Notes: generated by a model not told the origin, from the letters alone. Counted from the stretch's first letter, positions 9,853-18,062 are shown. The stretch is DNA of 64,000 nucleotides from Pseudomonas sp. KNUC1026 (GCF_021650705.1 NZ_CP087138.1:2232001-2296000); one strand, 5' to 3'. A program made the numbers and translations.

Positions 9853-10835
9853 TTCAGCGCGAGCGCTTGGGCATAAATCCGAAATGGCCCTCCTACAAGA
9901 GTGTGCTAGGGCGCATAGCCAAGGGGCCACACGTCTCAGATGAATACGAGTTGAATGGCATTCGTGAATATGTTGAGCGCGGCGATGCATTTGCGAAGCC
10001 ATCAATGCCTGTACCGAATAGTGACAACGTTACGCGTAGTAGCTCCGAATGGATGGCAGTCACACGAGCGCACAAGGTCTTGGCAACCGCACCAGATAAT
10101 CCGCAATGGCTTCTGAAATTGGTCCATTGGCTGCGATATTACCAAGTGGGAATTTGGCAGTTGTTCTTCTGGGCGGGTCAGTTCGACATTATTGGCAAAG
10201 CGGCAGGCAATGATCGACGCCGCCAAAACTTCAGCATCCAAACTGCCACGAATATGATGGCCGCCATGGCGATCGTGGGCTGGAAGGACGCCGTCATCCA
10301 TCAGGGCTATCTCACCCATGCGGCTCTCAAGCGTGGGCATCAATTAGTGGTTGAGTACGAAGAGCAACACCGCCGCGCCCAAGCCTTTATGCTACGTGTA
10401 TTTGCCGATTGGGTGGGCGATGTCTCGCATCAATGGCCTGCTTATGCTTACGACGAACCCATCTACGAAGCCTTGTTGGCCAAGTGGCGCACTCCCAGCC
10501 CTGATGACCTTCTGCCCTGCCTGTTGGCTGCGTGTGACCGCCACACTTGGCAAACCGGCAAAGAGAGCCAGAAGAATTCCTACGACTTCAATCAGGACTG
10601 GCACTTGGAGCGCGTGCCGGTGGAAATTATCTATATCCTGCGCCTGCGTCAGTGGGAAGGATTAGTCAATCCGCTGAAGATTAATCATCCGCTGATGGCC
10701 GCGCCCTTTGACCAATTGCCGCCCGAGCAGCCGGTGCCTGAATTGGACGAGCTAATGCAAGGTGTGCTAAAGCGAGCAAGGGAAGACTGGCGACAGTACG
10801 ATGAAGTGCTGTCTTTACCAGCATTGAAGAGTTGA
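9837..10835 (+). CDS. Uncharacterised 332-residue alpha-helical protein, second of the pair
   Basis: Soluble, Trp- and aromatic-rich protein without signal peptide or clear catalytic motif. The C-terminal half has the sequence feel of immunity or DUF1911-like helical proteins: YDEPIYEALLAKW, DLLPCLLAACDRH, then DWHLERVPVEIIYILRL. That likeness is weak and from memory of the family pattern. Its position beside a decayed IS element and a toxin/immunity remnant makes a defence or interbacterial-competition role plausible but unproven. No partner toxin longer than the 127-residue upstream gene is visible. Confidence 0.5.
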   Translation: MEQEVIQRERLGINPKWPSYKSVLGRIAKGPHVSDEYELNGIREYVERGDAFAKPSMPVPNSDNVTRSSSEWMAVTRAHKVLATAPDNPQWLLKLVHWLRYYQVGIWQLFFWAGQFDIIGKAAGNDRRRQNFSIQTATNMMAAMAIVGWKDAVIHQGYLTHAALKRGHQLVVEYEEQHRRAQAFMLRVFADWVGDVSHQWPAYAYDEPIYEALLAKWRTPSPDDLLPCLLAACDRHTWQTGKESQKNSYDFNQDWHLERVPVEIIYILRLRQWEGLVNPLKINHPLMAAPFDQLPPEQPVPELDELMQGVLKRAREDWRQYDEVLSLPALKS

Positions 10836-10859
10836 ACAGGTGCAAAAAGGGCTAGATAA

Positions 10860-11385
10860 GATCGTTGTGCGCGCCGATAATGATTTCGGCGCGAAGGTCA
10901 ACGGAAATGGCAAATTCTGAGGCATGGCAGGATCAGCCGTCTGCTCGGACTTACGTCCGAACAAGAGCTAACGCAGCAGCGCGTTTTCCTCCTCAAGAAA
11001 ACCGACCCGCGACTGCCTCTTCGCAAGCATCTGCTTGAGAAGTTGAAGATCGTCAGGGAGGTTTTCTCATGCCCTGGATTATACGGAATCACGCCACAAA
11101 TCCCGGCGTCAAAACGTGATGAGGACGGTTACGCCATAAGGTCAAAACCGTCGAGCATCCGGTTGAGTTCCTAGACAGTCAGAACAATTGCTTCGTCGGT
11201 CTGATCGGGCGATGTTTTGAAACGCTCAGACTCCAGGCGCTTGAGCCAAAGGCAGAAGCCGTTGCGTTCCTAGTACAAGATTTTCAAGCGGTTGCGTGGC
11301 TTGTTGAGGAAGACGAAGAGCACGGAAAGCCGACGGGCTTGGGGTACAGATACACTTTTTCGACTCTTGCATCGGGACGCATCAT
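10860..11385 (-). mobile_element. Decayed IS66-family element (tnpB and 5' part of tnpC)
   Basis: Translating the minus strand gives IS66 TnpB signatures. From 11385 it reads MMRPDARVEKVYLYPKPVGF, then after an internal deletion and frame change VLFVFLNKPRNRLKILY, stop, ERNGFCLWLKRLESERFKT and SPDQTDEAIVLTV, stop. Further along (about 11080-10860) it reads LPDDLQLLKQMLAKRQSR, FLEEENALLR, stop, LLFGRKSEQTADPAMPQN, the coiled N-terminus of the IS66 TnpC transposase. The order tnpB then tnpC is as in intact elements. The internal in-frame stops, the deletion and the loss of most of tnpC show that it is dead. This stretch has no live gene. Confidence 0.8.
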
Positions 11386-11429
11386 GGTTGGCGGGCTCCA
11401 GAAAGAAATCGGGAGCACAGCATCCGGGA

Positions 11430-11905
11430 TCAAGCAGCGACTTTGAATGTGGGGTTCATGGAGCGCTTACCAAACAACTTCGCCAAGGCGCCTCCATCGA
11501 GCAGGCTAGGGAAGCTGCCAAGGCAACCGCAAGCTTTGCTGGGCCTATGCAAAACAACTTGGTCAACATGCTCGATCACGTAGGTGTCCACACGCTGCTA
11601 GGCATCGGCAGCTGCGCTCGACTCTTCGATACGCACCGTCATCTGGTGCACTACACTTCAGCGTTGCGCTATCCAGTTTTCATAGACGGTCAGAATTACA
11701 GCGGCAGCCCAGCCATCCTCAGTCGCCCCAGCTTACGTCGCCAGGTTGAAACCCATCTGGCGCCAACGCAGAGCGAATCAGCTATTTCCTAGGCAACAAA
11801 TCTCGGGAAAAGCTATCGGCCAAAACTAATCCTGCAGCATTAGACACCGCAAAATCACGAATTATGGAGAAGCTAAATACGCTCCAGGAGGCGAACAGTT
11901 TTTAA
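11430..11905 (+). pseudogene. Broken coding remnant in the accessory patch
   Basis: A stretch with coding character: GALTKQLRQGASIEQAREA, then DHVGVHTLLGIGSCARLFD in one frame to about 11750. It is followed one frame over by NPSGANAERISYFLGNKS and IMEKLNTLQEANSF, ending at the TAA at 11903. The two pieces look like one C-terminal portion split by a frameshift. The 5' end is lost against the IS66 remnant. I do not recognise the family; the setting suggests a polymorphic-toxin or competition-related gene, but that is only context. Confidence 0.4.
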
Positions 11906-12003
11906 TCCCCAAGAGATTTCTGCTGCAAGTAGTCACCGCCTGGGGCGGGCGGCAATTTCCCTCTCTCTCGCGGGGCTAGCCCGGCTTACTACCCGAGTAG
12001 TAC

Positions 12004-12036
12004 AGCGGCTCTGGTTCTCAGTAGCCGCTTTTCTTT
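12004..12036 (+). terminator. Intrinsic terminator
   Basis: Stem AGCGGCT / AGCCGCT with a 12-base loop followed directly by TTTTCTTTT. It lies about 100 bases after the broken coding remnant and is oriented with it. The rest of 11906-12126 shows no gene. Confidence 0.65.
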
Positions 12037-12047
12037 TACCAGCAGCA

Positions 12048-12065
12048 TTTTCAGCATGCTGAAAA
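12048..12065. repeat. Perfect 18-bp palindrome
   Basis: TTTTCAGCATGCTGAAAA is a complete palindrome with no spacer, between the terminator and the 3' end of the SMI1-type gene. It could be a transcript-end hairpin for the minus-strand immunity gene, reading A-rich then U-rich, or a protein site. Confidence 0.5.
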
Positions 12066-12126
12066 CACCCAATGTTGGAAGATCACCTGCTCAAGTATTT
12101 TCCTTTCACTCATTAAGATGATGCAT

Positions 12127-12531
12127 CTAACGCTGACAAAAAGCCTCAAAACTGCAGCAAACTTTTTCGAGTCGGCGCTCATCTGCCAGCCATAAAAAAA
12201 CATTTTCATAGCCATCTTCATTCAAGCACAACATAAATTCATTGCCTCCATCATCATAGGCAAAAGGAACAAACCCTTTTAATTCAGGCCAAGCTTGATA
12301 AAAATCTAGAATCAGTTTATCTATAGGTAATCGACCGTACCTGACTGAATGAAAACCGTTGATACTGTAAATGAAATCATCAACTTCCAGGCGAGTAACC
12401 TCTGGAAAACCACCATTGTTTTTTATATAAAGACGTTTGAAGATTGAGGGTAGGTTTCCTTTTACAATTTTTTCAATCTCTTGAAAATCGCCTAAGCTTA
12501 TCTCGGCTTCAGACTCTTTGAGTACTAACAT
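12127..12531 (-). CDS. SMI1/KNR4-family immunity-like protein
   Basis: A 134-residue protein of the SMI1/KNR4 superfamily, whose bacterial members are frequently immunity proteins against contact-dependent or type VI toxins. Recognisable blocks are LPSIFKRLYIKNNGGFPE, the YDDGGNEFMLCLNEDG core (family pattern of a Gly/Asn-rich turn followed by strands) and YENVFLWLADE. The ATG at 12531 has AGAGGA upstream. The longer open frame to 12669 is a read-through of the preceding toxin region and is not favoured. Base composition is clearly AT-rich compared with the catabolic genes next door. It sits just downstream of the WHH-nuclease fragment, the usual toxin-immunity order. Confidence 0.75.
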   Translation of the reverse strand: MLVLKESEAEISLGDFQEIEKIVKGNLPSIFKRLYIKNNGGFPEVTRLEVDDFIYSINGFHSVRYGRLPIDKLILDFYQAWPELKGFVPFAYDDGGNEFMLCLNEDGYENVFLWLADERRLEKVCCSFEAFCQR

Positions 12532-12644
12532 CCTGCTGTTCCTCTTCTTGCAATAACAGTGGAATTTCCACGTGCCGGAAAGATATAAGCTTTTCCAGTC
12601 GCCTCTTTGTATTATGGTACTCCCCTGTAAACGGCATCCCCCTG

Positions 12645-12935
12645 TCAGCGTTTCGCTCCCCCGTTGCATTGTACCCCTATCTGTTTTGGATCATGATCCT
12701 CCAGATGATGCCAGACATATCCTCGCGGGGTGATTTTTTTCCAAGCTTTCCACCTTATGAGATCAGCACTGAAGTAGTGCCGAAGACTCGCCGGGCCGGC
12801 ACCGAATAATTTTTTCAGATGATTGAACTGACGGCCTTTAAGGTGCGAGGAAAATGCGTGATAACAGAACAATTGCCAGGACCCATCTACGCTTGGAAAT
12901 TGACACAGATCAAAATAGCAAACAGTAAAATTCAA
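12645..12935 (-). pseudogene. C-terminal fragment of a WHH-family nuclease toxin
   Basis: The open frame contains LKKLFGAGPASLRHYFSAD, then RKAWKKI-like WKAWKKITPRGYVWHHLED. The GYVWHH(L)ED motif is the signature of the WHH group of HNH/endonuclease VII toxins carried at the C-termini of Rhs, CDI and S-type bacteriocin proteins. The normal continuation (a TMQLV-like strand and a TGG) is lost in this frame. Part of it (DRGTMQ, TLTGG) can be read one frame over, which suggests a frameshift. There is no Rhs or filamentous N-terminal domain upstream, so this is an orphan or displaced toxin tip. The 240 bases between here and catC hold nothing further. Confidence 0.6.
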
Positions 12936-13174
12936 AAGCCAGATACTTTTTCAAACTTCTCTCTCCCTCAACTACATCTATTGCCGACAGTTCTTATGAA
13001 ACGTCAGCCGCCAAGCAGGATGCTGCACTGATGTAGAAACGGAAGTGGAGTGGCTCTGCAGAAATGCATTTCAGAAGCGGCCAGGCAAGGCGGAACAGGC
13101 AAAGAAACGGCCAAGCTCACCTTCCATTTCGCAGATCATCTATTCGCGAAAGCCGCCCACCACCCCTGCGGTTC

Positions 13175-13465
13175 TCAGCGATCATCCTCACGAATCGAAG
13201 ACGGATGCCGGCACAACCCGTCAATCTCGATCTCCATATAGGGAAACAGCGGCAACTGCATCAGCAGATCATGCAGCGCCTCGACGCTCGGCACATCGAA
13301 AACGCTGTAGTTGGCGTAATGCCCGGCGATGCGCCAGAGGTGGCGCCAGGTGCCGTCGCGCTGGAGGTTCTGCGCCAGTGCCTTTTCGTCGGCCTTGAGC
13401 TGAGTGGCTTGAGCCGGGGCCATGTCGGCTGGCAGTTTTACCGTCATCTTTACGTGGAACAGCAT
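13175..13465 (-). CDS. catC: Muconolactone delta-isomerase
   Basis: Converts muconolactone to 3-oxoadipate enol-lactone in the ortho-cleavage pathway. The 96-residue length and blocks MLFHVKMTVKLPADM, ADEKALAQNLQRDGTWRHLW and NYSVFDVPSVEALHDLL are diagnostic of CatC. It starts 13 bases after catB, so it is co-transcribed with it. In the well-known P. putida order catA would follow, but here the accessory patch begins instead and catA lies at 21.0 kb. Confidence 0.96.
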   Translation of the reverse strand: MLFHVKMTVKLPADMAPAQATQLKADEKALAQNLQRDGTWRHLWRIAGHYANYSVFDVPSVEALHDLLMQLPLFPYMEIEIDGLCRHPSSIREDDR

Positions 13466-13478
13466 GGTGGTTTCCTTA

Positions 13479-14600
13479 TCAACGGCGGGCGAAGCGCGAC
13501 AATTGCGCCTCGTCGAGGGCCAGGCCCAAGCCTGGGGTGTTCGGCACATGCAGCTCGAAGTCGCGGTACACCGGCGCTTGGCGCACGATCTCCTCGGTCA
13601 GCAGCAACGGGCCGAACAGTTCGGTGCCCCAGGTCAGCTGGCGCAGGGTGAGGAAGGCGTGGGCTGAAGCCAGGGTGCCGACCGAGCCTTCGAGCATGGT
13701 CCCGCCGTACAGGGCGATGCCCGCCGCCTCGGCGATCTGCGCAGTGCGCAGCACGGCGCGGGGGCCGCCGTTCTTGGCGATCTTCAGGGCGAAGATGCTG
13801 GCAGCACCGTCGGCGGCCAGGCTCAAGGCGTCTTCGACGCTTTCGATGGATTCATCGGCCATGATCGGCGCAGGGCTGCGCCGGTTCAGGCGCACCTGGC
13901 CGGTGCGGTTGGCCCGCGAGATCGGCTGTTCGATCAGGTCGATGCCGTGTTCGCCCAGCACCTGGCAGCCGCGGATGGCCTGGGATTCGTCCCAGTACTG
14001 GTTCACATCCACGCGCACGCTGGCGTAATTGCCCAGCGCCTTCTTGATCGCCACCACGTGCTTGAGGTCCTGCTCCAGCGGGTTGGCACCGATCTTGAGC
14101 TTGAAGATGCGGTGTCGGCGCAGTTCCAGCATCTGTTCGGCCTCGGCGATATCCCGGGCGGTATCGCCACTGGCAAGGGTCCAGGCCACTTCCAGGCTGT
14201 CGCGTACGCGCCCACCCAGCAGCTCACTCACCGGCAGGCCCAGGCGCTTGCCGTGGGCGTCGAGCAAGGCGCTTTCCAGGCCGGACTTGGCGAAAGTGTT
14301 GCCCTTGGCGAGCTTGTCCAGCTTGAGCATGGCCGCGTTGATATTGACCGCTGCCATGCCGACCAGGGCCGGGGCCAGGTGCGCGTCGATATTGGCCTTG
14401 ATGCTTTCCGGGCTTTCATAGCCGTAGGCCAGCCCACCGATGGTGGTCGCCTCGCCGATGCCCTCGATACCGTCGCTGCAGCGCAGCCGCAGGATCACCA
14501 GCGTCTGCTGCTGCATGGTGTGCATCGCCAGCTTGTGCGGGCGGATGGTGGGCAGGTCGACGATCACCGCCTCAACCTGTTCGATCACTGCATGGCTCAT
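13479..14600 (-). CDS. catB: Muconate cycloisomerase
   Basis: Cycloisomerises cis,cis-muconate to muconolactone. This is a 373-residue enolase-superfamily protein with the KxK motif in FKLKIG (catalytic lysine), metal ligands in RVDVNQYWDE, the EQP glutamate and ADES aspartate, and the second-barrel lysine in FALKIAKNGG. The N-terminal capping domain (DLPTIRPHKLAMHTM) matches CatB. First gene of catBC, divergent from catR, and expected to be induced by muconate through CatR. Confidence 0.97.
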   Translation of the reverse strand: MSHAVIEQVEAVIVDLPTIRPHKLAMHTMQQQTLVILRLRCSDGIEGIGEATTIGGLAYGYESPESIKANIDAHLAPALVGMAAVNINAAMLKLDKLAKGNTFAKSGLESALLDAHGKRLGLPVSELLGGRVRDSLEVAWTLASGDTARDIAEAEQMLELRRHRIFKLKIGANPLEQDLKHVVAIKKALGNYASVRVDVNQYWDESQAIRGCQVLGEHGIDLIEQPISRANRTGQVRLNRRSPAPIMADESIESVEDALSLAADGAASIFALKIAKNGGPRAVLRTAQIAEAAGIALYGGTMLEGSVGTLASAHAFLTLRQLTWGTELFGPLLLTEEIVRQAPVYRDFELHVPNTPGLGLALDEAQLSRFARR

Positions 14601-14675
14601 GTGCCTGGAAACCTCGTGGCGGGCGGCGCCATCGCGCTGCTGTCTTCGTTGAATGGACGGGCAAAGGATTGCCTG

Positions 14676-14716
14676 ATGGTGGCTGGCAATCCAATATCGT
14701 TTACCTCTGCCACCAT
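14676..14716. promoter_or_regulatory. Inverted repeat in the catR-catB divergent promoter
   Basis: ATGGTGGC (14676-14683) and GCCACCAT (14709-14716) form a perfect 8-bp dyad separated by 25 bases in the 130-bp gap between catR and catB. The interval holds LysR-type T-N11-A candidates (AATATCGTTTACC). CatR is known to bind this gap in P. putida; that this particular dyad is the site is inference. Confidence 0.4.
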
Positions 14717-14730
14717 ACCCAGGAAGTCTG

Positions 14731-15615
14731 ATGGAGCTTCGCCACCTGCGTTACTTCAAGGCGCTCGCCGAAACCCTGAACTTCACCCGCGCCGCCGAAC
14801 GCCTGCATATGGCCCAGCCGCCGCTGAGCCGGCAGATCAGCCAGCTCGAAGAAGAAGTCGGCACGTTGCTGGTGGAGCGGGGGCGGCCGCTGCGCCTGAC
14901 CGAGGCGGGGCGCTACTTTTATGAGCAGACCAGCATCCTGCTCCAGCAACTGGAGCAGATCGGTGCCACCACCCGGCGCATCGGCCAGGGACAGCGGCAC
15001 TGGCTGGGTATCGGTTTTGCGCCCTCGACCTTGTATGGGTTGCTGCCGGAGCTGACGCGCAAACTGCGAGGCGACGCCGAGCTGCAACTGGACCTGGCCG
15101 AGATGACCACGGTGCAGCAGGTCGAGGCGCTCAAGGCCGGGCGCATCGATATCGGCTTCGGGCGGATCCGCATCGACGATGCGGCCATCGAGCAACGGGT
15201 GTTGTACGAGGAACCGCTGGTGGCCGTGCTGCCGCGTGGCCATGCGCTGGGCGGCACCACGCCCAGCCTTGCGCAACTGGCCGCCGAGCCCTTCGTCCTC
15301 TACCCCGCCACCCCTCGGCCCAGCTATGCCGACCACCTGCTGGCGCTGTTCGCCCAACAGGGCTTGAGCATCAAGGTCGGGCAGTGGAGCAACGAATTGC
15401 AGACGGCACTGGGGCTCGTTGCGGCTGGGCTTGGCATTGCCCTGGCGCCCACTTCGGTGCGCCAACAGCATCGCGCTGACCTTGAATACATCGCCGTCAG
15501 CGACAGCGAAGCCGTCAGCCCGATCATCCTCAGCCGGCGCAAGGATGACGCGGGGCCTGAGTTGCAGCGCTGCCTGGAACTGATCGAGGGGTTGCTGGCA
15601 GAACGAGGCCGATAA
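14731..15615 (+). CDS. catR: LysR-type regulator of catBC
   Basis: A 294-residue LysR protein with an N-terminal winged helix (MELRHLRYFKALAETLNF, RAAERLHMAQPPLSRQIS) and a C-terminal effector domain (FGRIRIDDAAIEQRVLYEEP, YPATPRPSYADHLLALF) typical of CatR/BenM-type muconate sensors. It is divergent from catB, the standard arrangement. It activates catBC when cis,cis-muconate binds. Whether it also controls the catA at 21.0 kb is not visible. Confidence 0.93.
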   Translation: MELRHLRYFKALAETLNFTRAAERLHMAQPPLSRQISQLEEEVGTLLVERGRPLRLTEAGRYFYEQTSILLQQLEQIGATTRRIGQGQRHWLGIGFAPSTLYGLLPELTRKLRGDAELQLDLAEMTTVQQVEALKAGRIDIGFGRIRIDDAAIEQRVLYEEPLVAVLPRGHALGGTTPSLAQLAAEPFVLYPATPRPSYADHLLALFAQQGLSIKVGQWSNELQTALGLVAAGLGIALAPTSVRQQHRADLEYIAVSDSEAVSPIILSRRKDDAGPELQRCLELIEGLLAERGR

Positions 15616-15712
15616 CCTCCCTCAGCGGCAAGTTGGTCTGTTCCTTGCTCGGAGACAGGCAAGCCGACGGTGATCGGCACCAAGGATCACATTGCCGCCC
15701 GGTCATTATCCA

Positions 15713-15746
15713 GATCCTGCAACGACCCTCCGGTCACTGCAGGATC
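15713..15746. promoter_or_regulatory. Perfect 9-bp inverted repeat upstream of the araC-type gene
   Basis: GATCCTGCA (15713-15721) and TGCAGGATC (15738-15746) with a 16-base spacer, 50 bases before the AraC-type start. With no U-tract it is more like an operator than a catR terminator. Confidence 0.35.
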
Positions 15747-15796
15747 GGCTGCCCGAAAGCGTGCAAGCGTGGTTGCCTGTGTAACGAGAGGTGACA

Positions 15797-16822
15797 ATGA
15801 TCTCCAACCCAGCAAGCCTTGCGAGCGGTGAATGCTTCAGTGATTTGCAGCTGTTCACCCAACAGAACCAGTTGTTCCTGCATTACGACCTGGACAGCGT
15901 GCGCAGCAGTGTCGGGCGCATCTTCAAACCCCATGAGCTGGCCGCCGTGCGCGGAAGCGAAACGGTCGGTGCCAGCATGCACCACGTCGCCCGCGGCGGC
16001 CTGGCCCTGAGCCGCCTGGAATACGCCACTGAAGTGGATATCGACCCCGGCCGCCTGGAAGACTTCTACCTGATCCAGATCCCTATCCAGGGCGGCGCGC
16101 TGATCCGCTGCGAGGGCTTCGAGTTCGAGTCTTCGCCCCAGGTCGCCTCGCTGCTGTCGCCCACGTTGCCCGCGCGCATGCGCTGGCAAGGGCACTCGCC
16201 CCAGCTGACCCTGCGCATCGAGCAGGCCGACATGGCCTACCACTGCCGCCAGCACATTGCCCAGGCCAGCCAGCGCCTGCCGCAATTCGACCCGCGCCTG
16301 GACTTCTCGCGGCCGGGCGCGGCGTACTTTCTGCAACTGCTCAACACTCTGGCCAGTGCCATCGGCAGCCCCGAGCACCCATTGCACCAGCCACTGGTGC
16401 TCAAGCAGTTCGAATCGGCGCTGCTCAACTCCCTGCTCTACGGGCAGCAGCACAGCGTGCTGGACACGCTGGAGCGCCCGGCGCAGAAGAACGTCTCGCC
16501 CTACTTCATCAAGCGCACCGAAGCGTACATCCGCGAGCACCTGCATGAGCCACTGAGCGTCGAATCGCTGGCCGAGCAAGCCGGGGTCAGCGTGCGCACG
16601 CTGTTCGCCGGTTTCCGCAGCTTTCGCAATACCAGCCCGATGGCTTACCTGCGCGAATTGCGCCTGGAGCGGGTGCACGAAGAGCTGACCAGCAACGAAC
16701 AGGCGCTGGTGACGGACGTGGCATTCAAATGGGGGTTCGCTCACCTGGGGCGGTTTGCCCAGGAGTACAAGCGGCGGTATGGGGAATTGCCTTCGGCGAC
16801 GCGGCGGTTTCGGGTGTCTTGA
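15797..16822 (+). CDS. AraC/XylS-type transcriptional regulator (BenR/AntR-like)
   Basis: About 341 residues. An N-terminal AraC-binding-like sensor domain (DFYLIQIPIQGGALIRCEGFE in part) is followed by two helix-turn-helix units at the C-terminus (VESLAEQAGVSVRTLFAGF and VTDVAFKWGFAHLGRFAQEY). The class, with BenR, XylS and AntR, activates aromatic catabolic operons. It sits between catR and the convergent second AraC gene; the catabolic operons on either side are candidate targets. The ATG at 15797 follows GAGAGG; GTG at 15791 is possible. Which of the two AraC proteins is the anthranilate regulator cannot be settled from sequence. Confidence 0.85.
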   Translation: MISNPASLASGECFSDLQLFTQQNQLFLHYDLDSVRSSVGRIFKPHELAAVRGSETVGASMHHVARGGLALSRLEYATEVDIDPGRLEDFYLIQIPIQGGALIRCEGFEFESSPQVASLLSPTLPARMRWQGHSPQLTLRIEQADMAYHCRQHIAQASQRLPQFDPRLDFSRPGAAYFLQLLNTLASAIGSPEHPLHQPLVLKQFESALLNSLLYGQQHSVLDTLERPAQKNVSPYFIKRTEAYIREHLHEPLSVESLAEQAGVSVRTLFAGFRSFRNTSPMAYLRELRLERVHEELTSNEQALVTDVAFKWGFAHLGRFAQEYKRRYGELPSATRRFRVS

Positions 16823-16832
16823 AACTTCGATC

Positions 16833-16860
16833 TTGAGCGCCCGGGTGCGAGGGCGCTCAA
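16833..16860. terminator. Bidirectional hairpin between convergent araC-type genes
   Basis: Perfect 10-bp stem TTGAGCGCCC / GGGCGCTCAA with an 8-base loop, centred between the ends of two convergent genes. It has no long U-tract on either strand. Confidence 0.5.
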
Positions 16861-16881
16861 CACGCGTTCACGAGGCGAAGG

Positions 16882-17853
16882 TCAGCGCAAACGCGCCAAC
16901 GTGCCGGACGGCGACTCGCCAAACGCCTTGCGGTAATCGCTGGCAAACCGCCCCAGGTGCCCGAACCCCCACTCCAGCGCCACATTCGACACACTCGCTG
17001 CCGTGCCGCCGCGCAGCAGCTCGCTGCGTACCGAAGTCAGCCGGTAGTGCTTCAGATAGGCCATGGGTGTCAGCCCATGATGGCGCCGAAACCCATCGAA
17101 GAGCTTTTCCCGGGATACCCCGGCGGCGTGCTCCAGGTCATCCAGGCGCAGCGGCTCACGGGCATGCTCCTGAAGAAACTGCCGGGCGCGCACCAGGTAA
17201 TGCGGCACGCGCTCCTGCCCGCCCTCGGCCAGTTCATCGGAGCAGTTGTTCGGCTGCGCCAGCAGCAGCGCGCGGATCAGCAGGCTTTCCATGTCGCGGG
17301 CCAGGCGTGGCTGGGCGTACAGCGCGCTGAGCTGCGGCCAGTTATCCAGCAACTGGCGCACGCTCAGCCACCAGGCGGCCACCTCCTCGCGGCCGATATC
17401 CATCTGCCCTTGAAAGCGGATCGGCTCACGCAATGGACGCTGCAACATGCCTTCGGCCACCTCTTCCAGCGCCTGCCGGCGCACCACCACCTGAAGCTTC
17501 TCACAGTCGCCGCCCAGTTCCAGCGAATGCGCTTCAAGGGGTGACACCACCAGCCCGCAGCCGGCATCCGAACGCAGCTGTTCACGGCCGCTGCGCAAGC
17601 GCTGCCGCCCGCGCAACGGCAGGCTGATGCTGTAGGCGTCGAGGGAGCGGATACCGATGTTCACCGCCGTGCCGTAGGCGATGCGCCCCAGCACCGTGCC
17701 CAGCGCTGGCAGGCGCGCGCCGAGGTGGCTGAAGCAAAGCTGCTCGGGGTGCCGGGTGCGCAACTGGTGGGGGCCGCAGATGGCACTCATCCATTGCTGG
17801 GCCTGGGCCAGTTCCGCACAGCGGTTGTGCAGGGTGGCGATTGCGCTGTGCAT
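16882..17853 (-). CDS. antR: AraC-type regulator, probable AntR
   Basis: A 323-residue AraC/XylS protein divergent from antA, the position of antR in other pseudomonads. The sensor half includes LDAYSISLPLRGRQRL. The C-terminal DNA-binding half has DDLEHAAGVSREKLFDGF and VSNVALEWGFGHLGRFASD. The ATG at 17853 follows GAGGAAACGCTC; the longer open frame to 18057 would run into antA and is rejected. The 209-bp gap to antA contains TGCAGCTATTCGCACC, reminiscent of XylS-type half-sites, but no clear repeat pair. Expected to activate antABC in the presence of anthranilate; symbol assigned by position. Confidence 0.75.
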   Translation of the reverse strand: MHSAIATLHNRCAELAQAQQWMSAICGPHQLRTRHPEQLCFSHLGARLPALGTVLGRIAYGTAVNIGIRSLDAYSISLPLRGRQRLRSGREQLRSDAGCGLVVSPLEAHSLELGGDCEKLQVVVRRQALEEVAEGMLQRPLREPIRFQGQMDIGREEVAAWWLSVRQLLDNWPQLSALYAQPRLARDMESLLIRALLLAQPNNCSDELAEGGQERVPHYLVRARQFLQEHAREPLRLDDLEHAAGVSREKLFDGFRRHHGLTPMAYLKHYRLTSVRSELLRGGTAASVSNVALEWGFGHLGRFASDYRKAFGESPSGTLARLR

Positions 17854-18062
17854 GAGCGTTTCCTCGGGCTGGCTGGGCTGGCTCGATTGTCGGGCGCAAC
17901 CGCCCTTGCCCACTATCCAGTTTGTGCAGCTATTCGCACCGGCGCCATCCGCACCCTGCAAAGGCGGAAAAAATGGCTGGTCAACGCCCACTAACCGGCT
18001 AGAGCCCCCCCGCCGCCCGCGCTTGAATCGAGCACAGAACTCCAAAAACGAGGACACGCCCG

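Noticed and set aside
12127..12669. 180-codon version of the SMI1-type gene
   Set aside because: The extra 46 codons have no family content and the ATG at 12531 has its own AGAGGA site.
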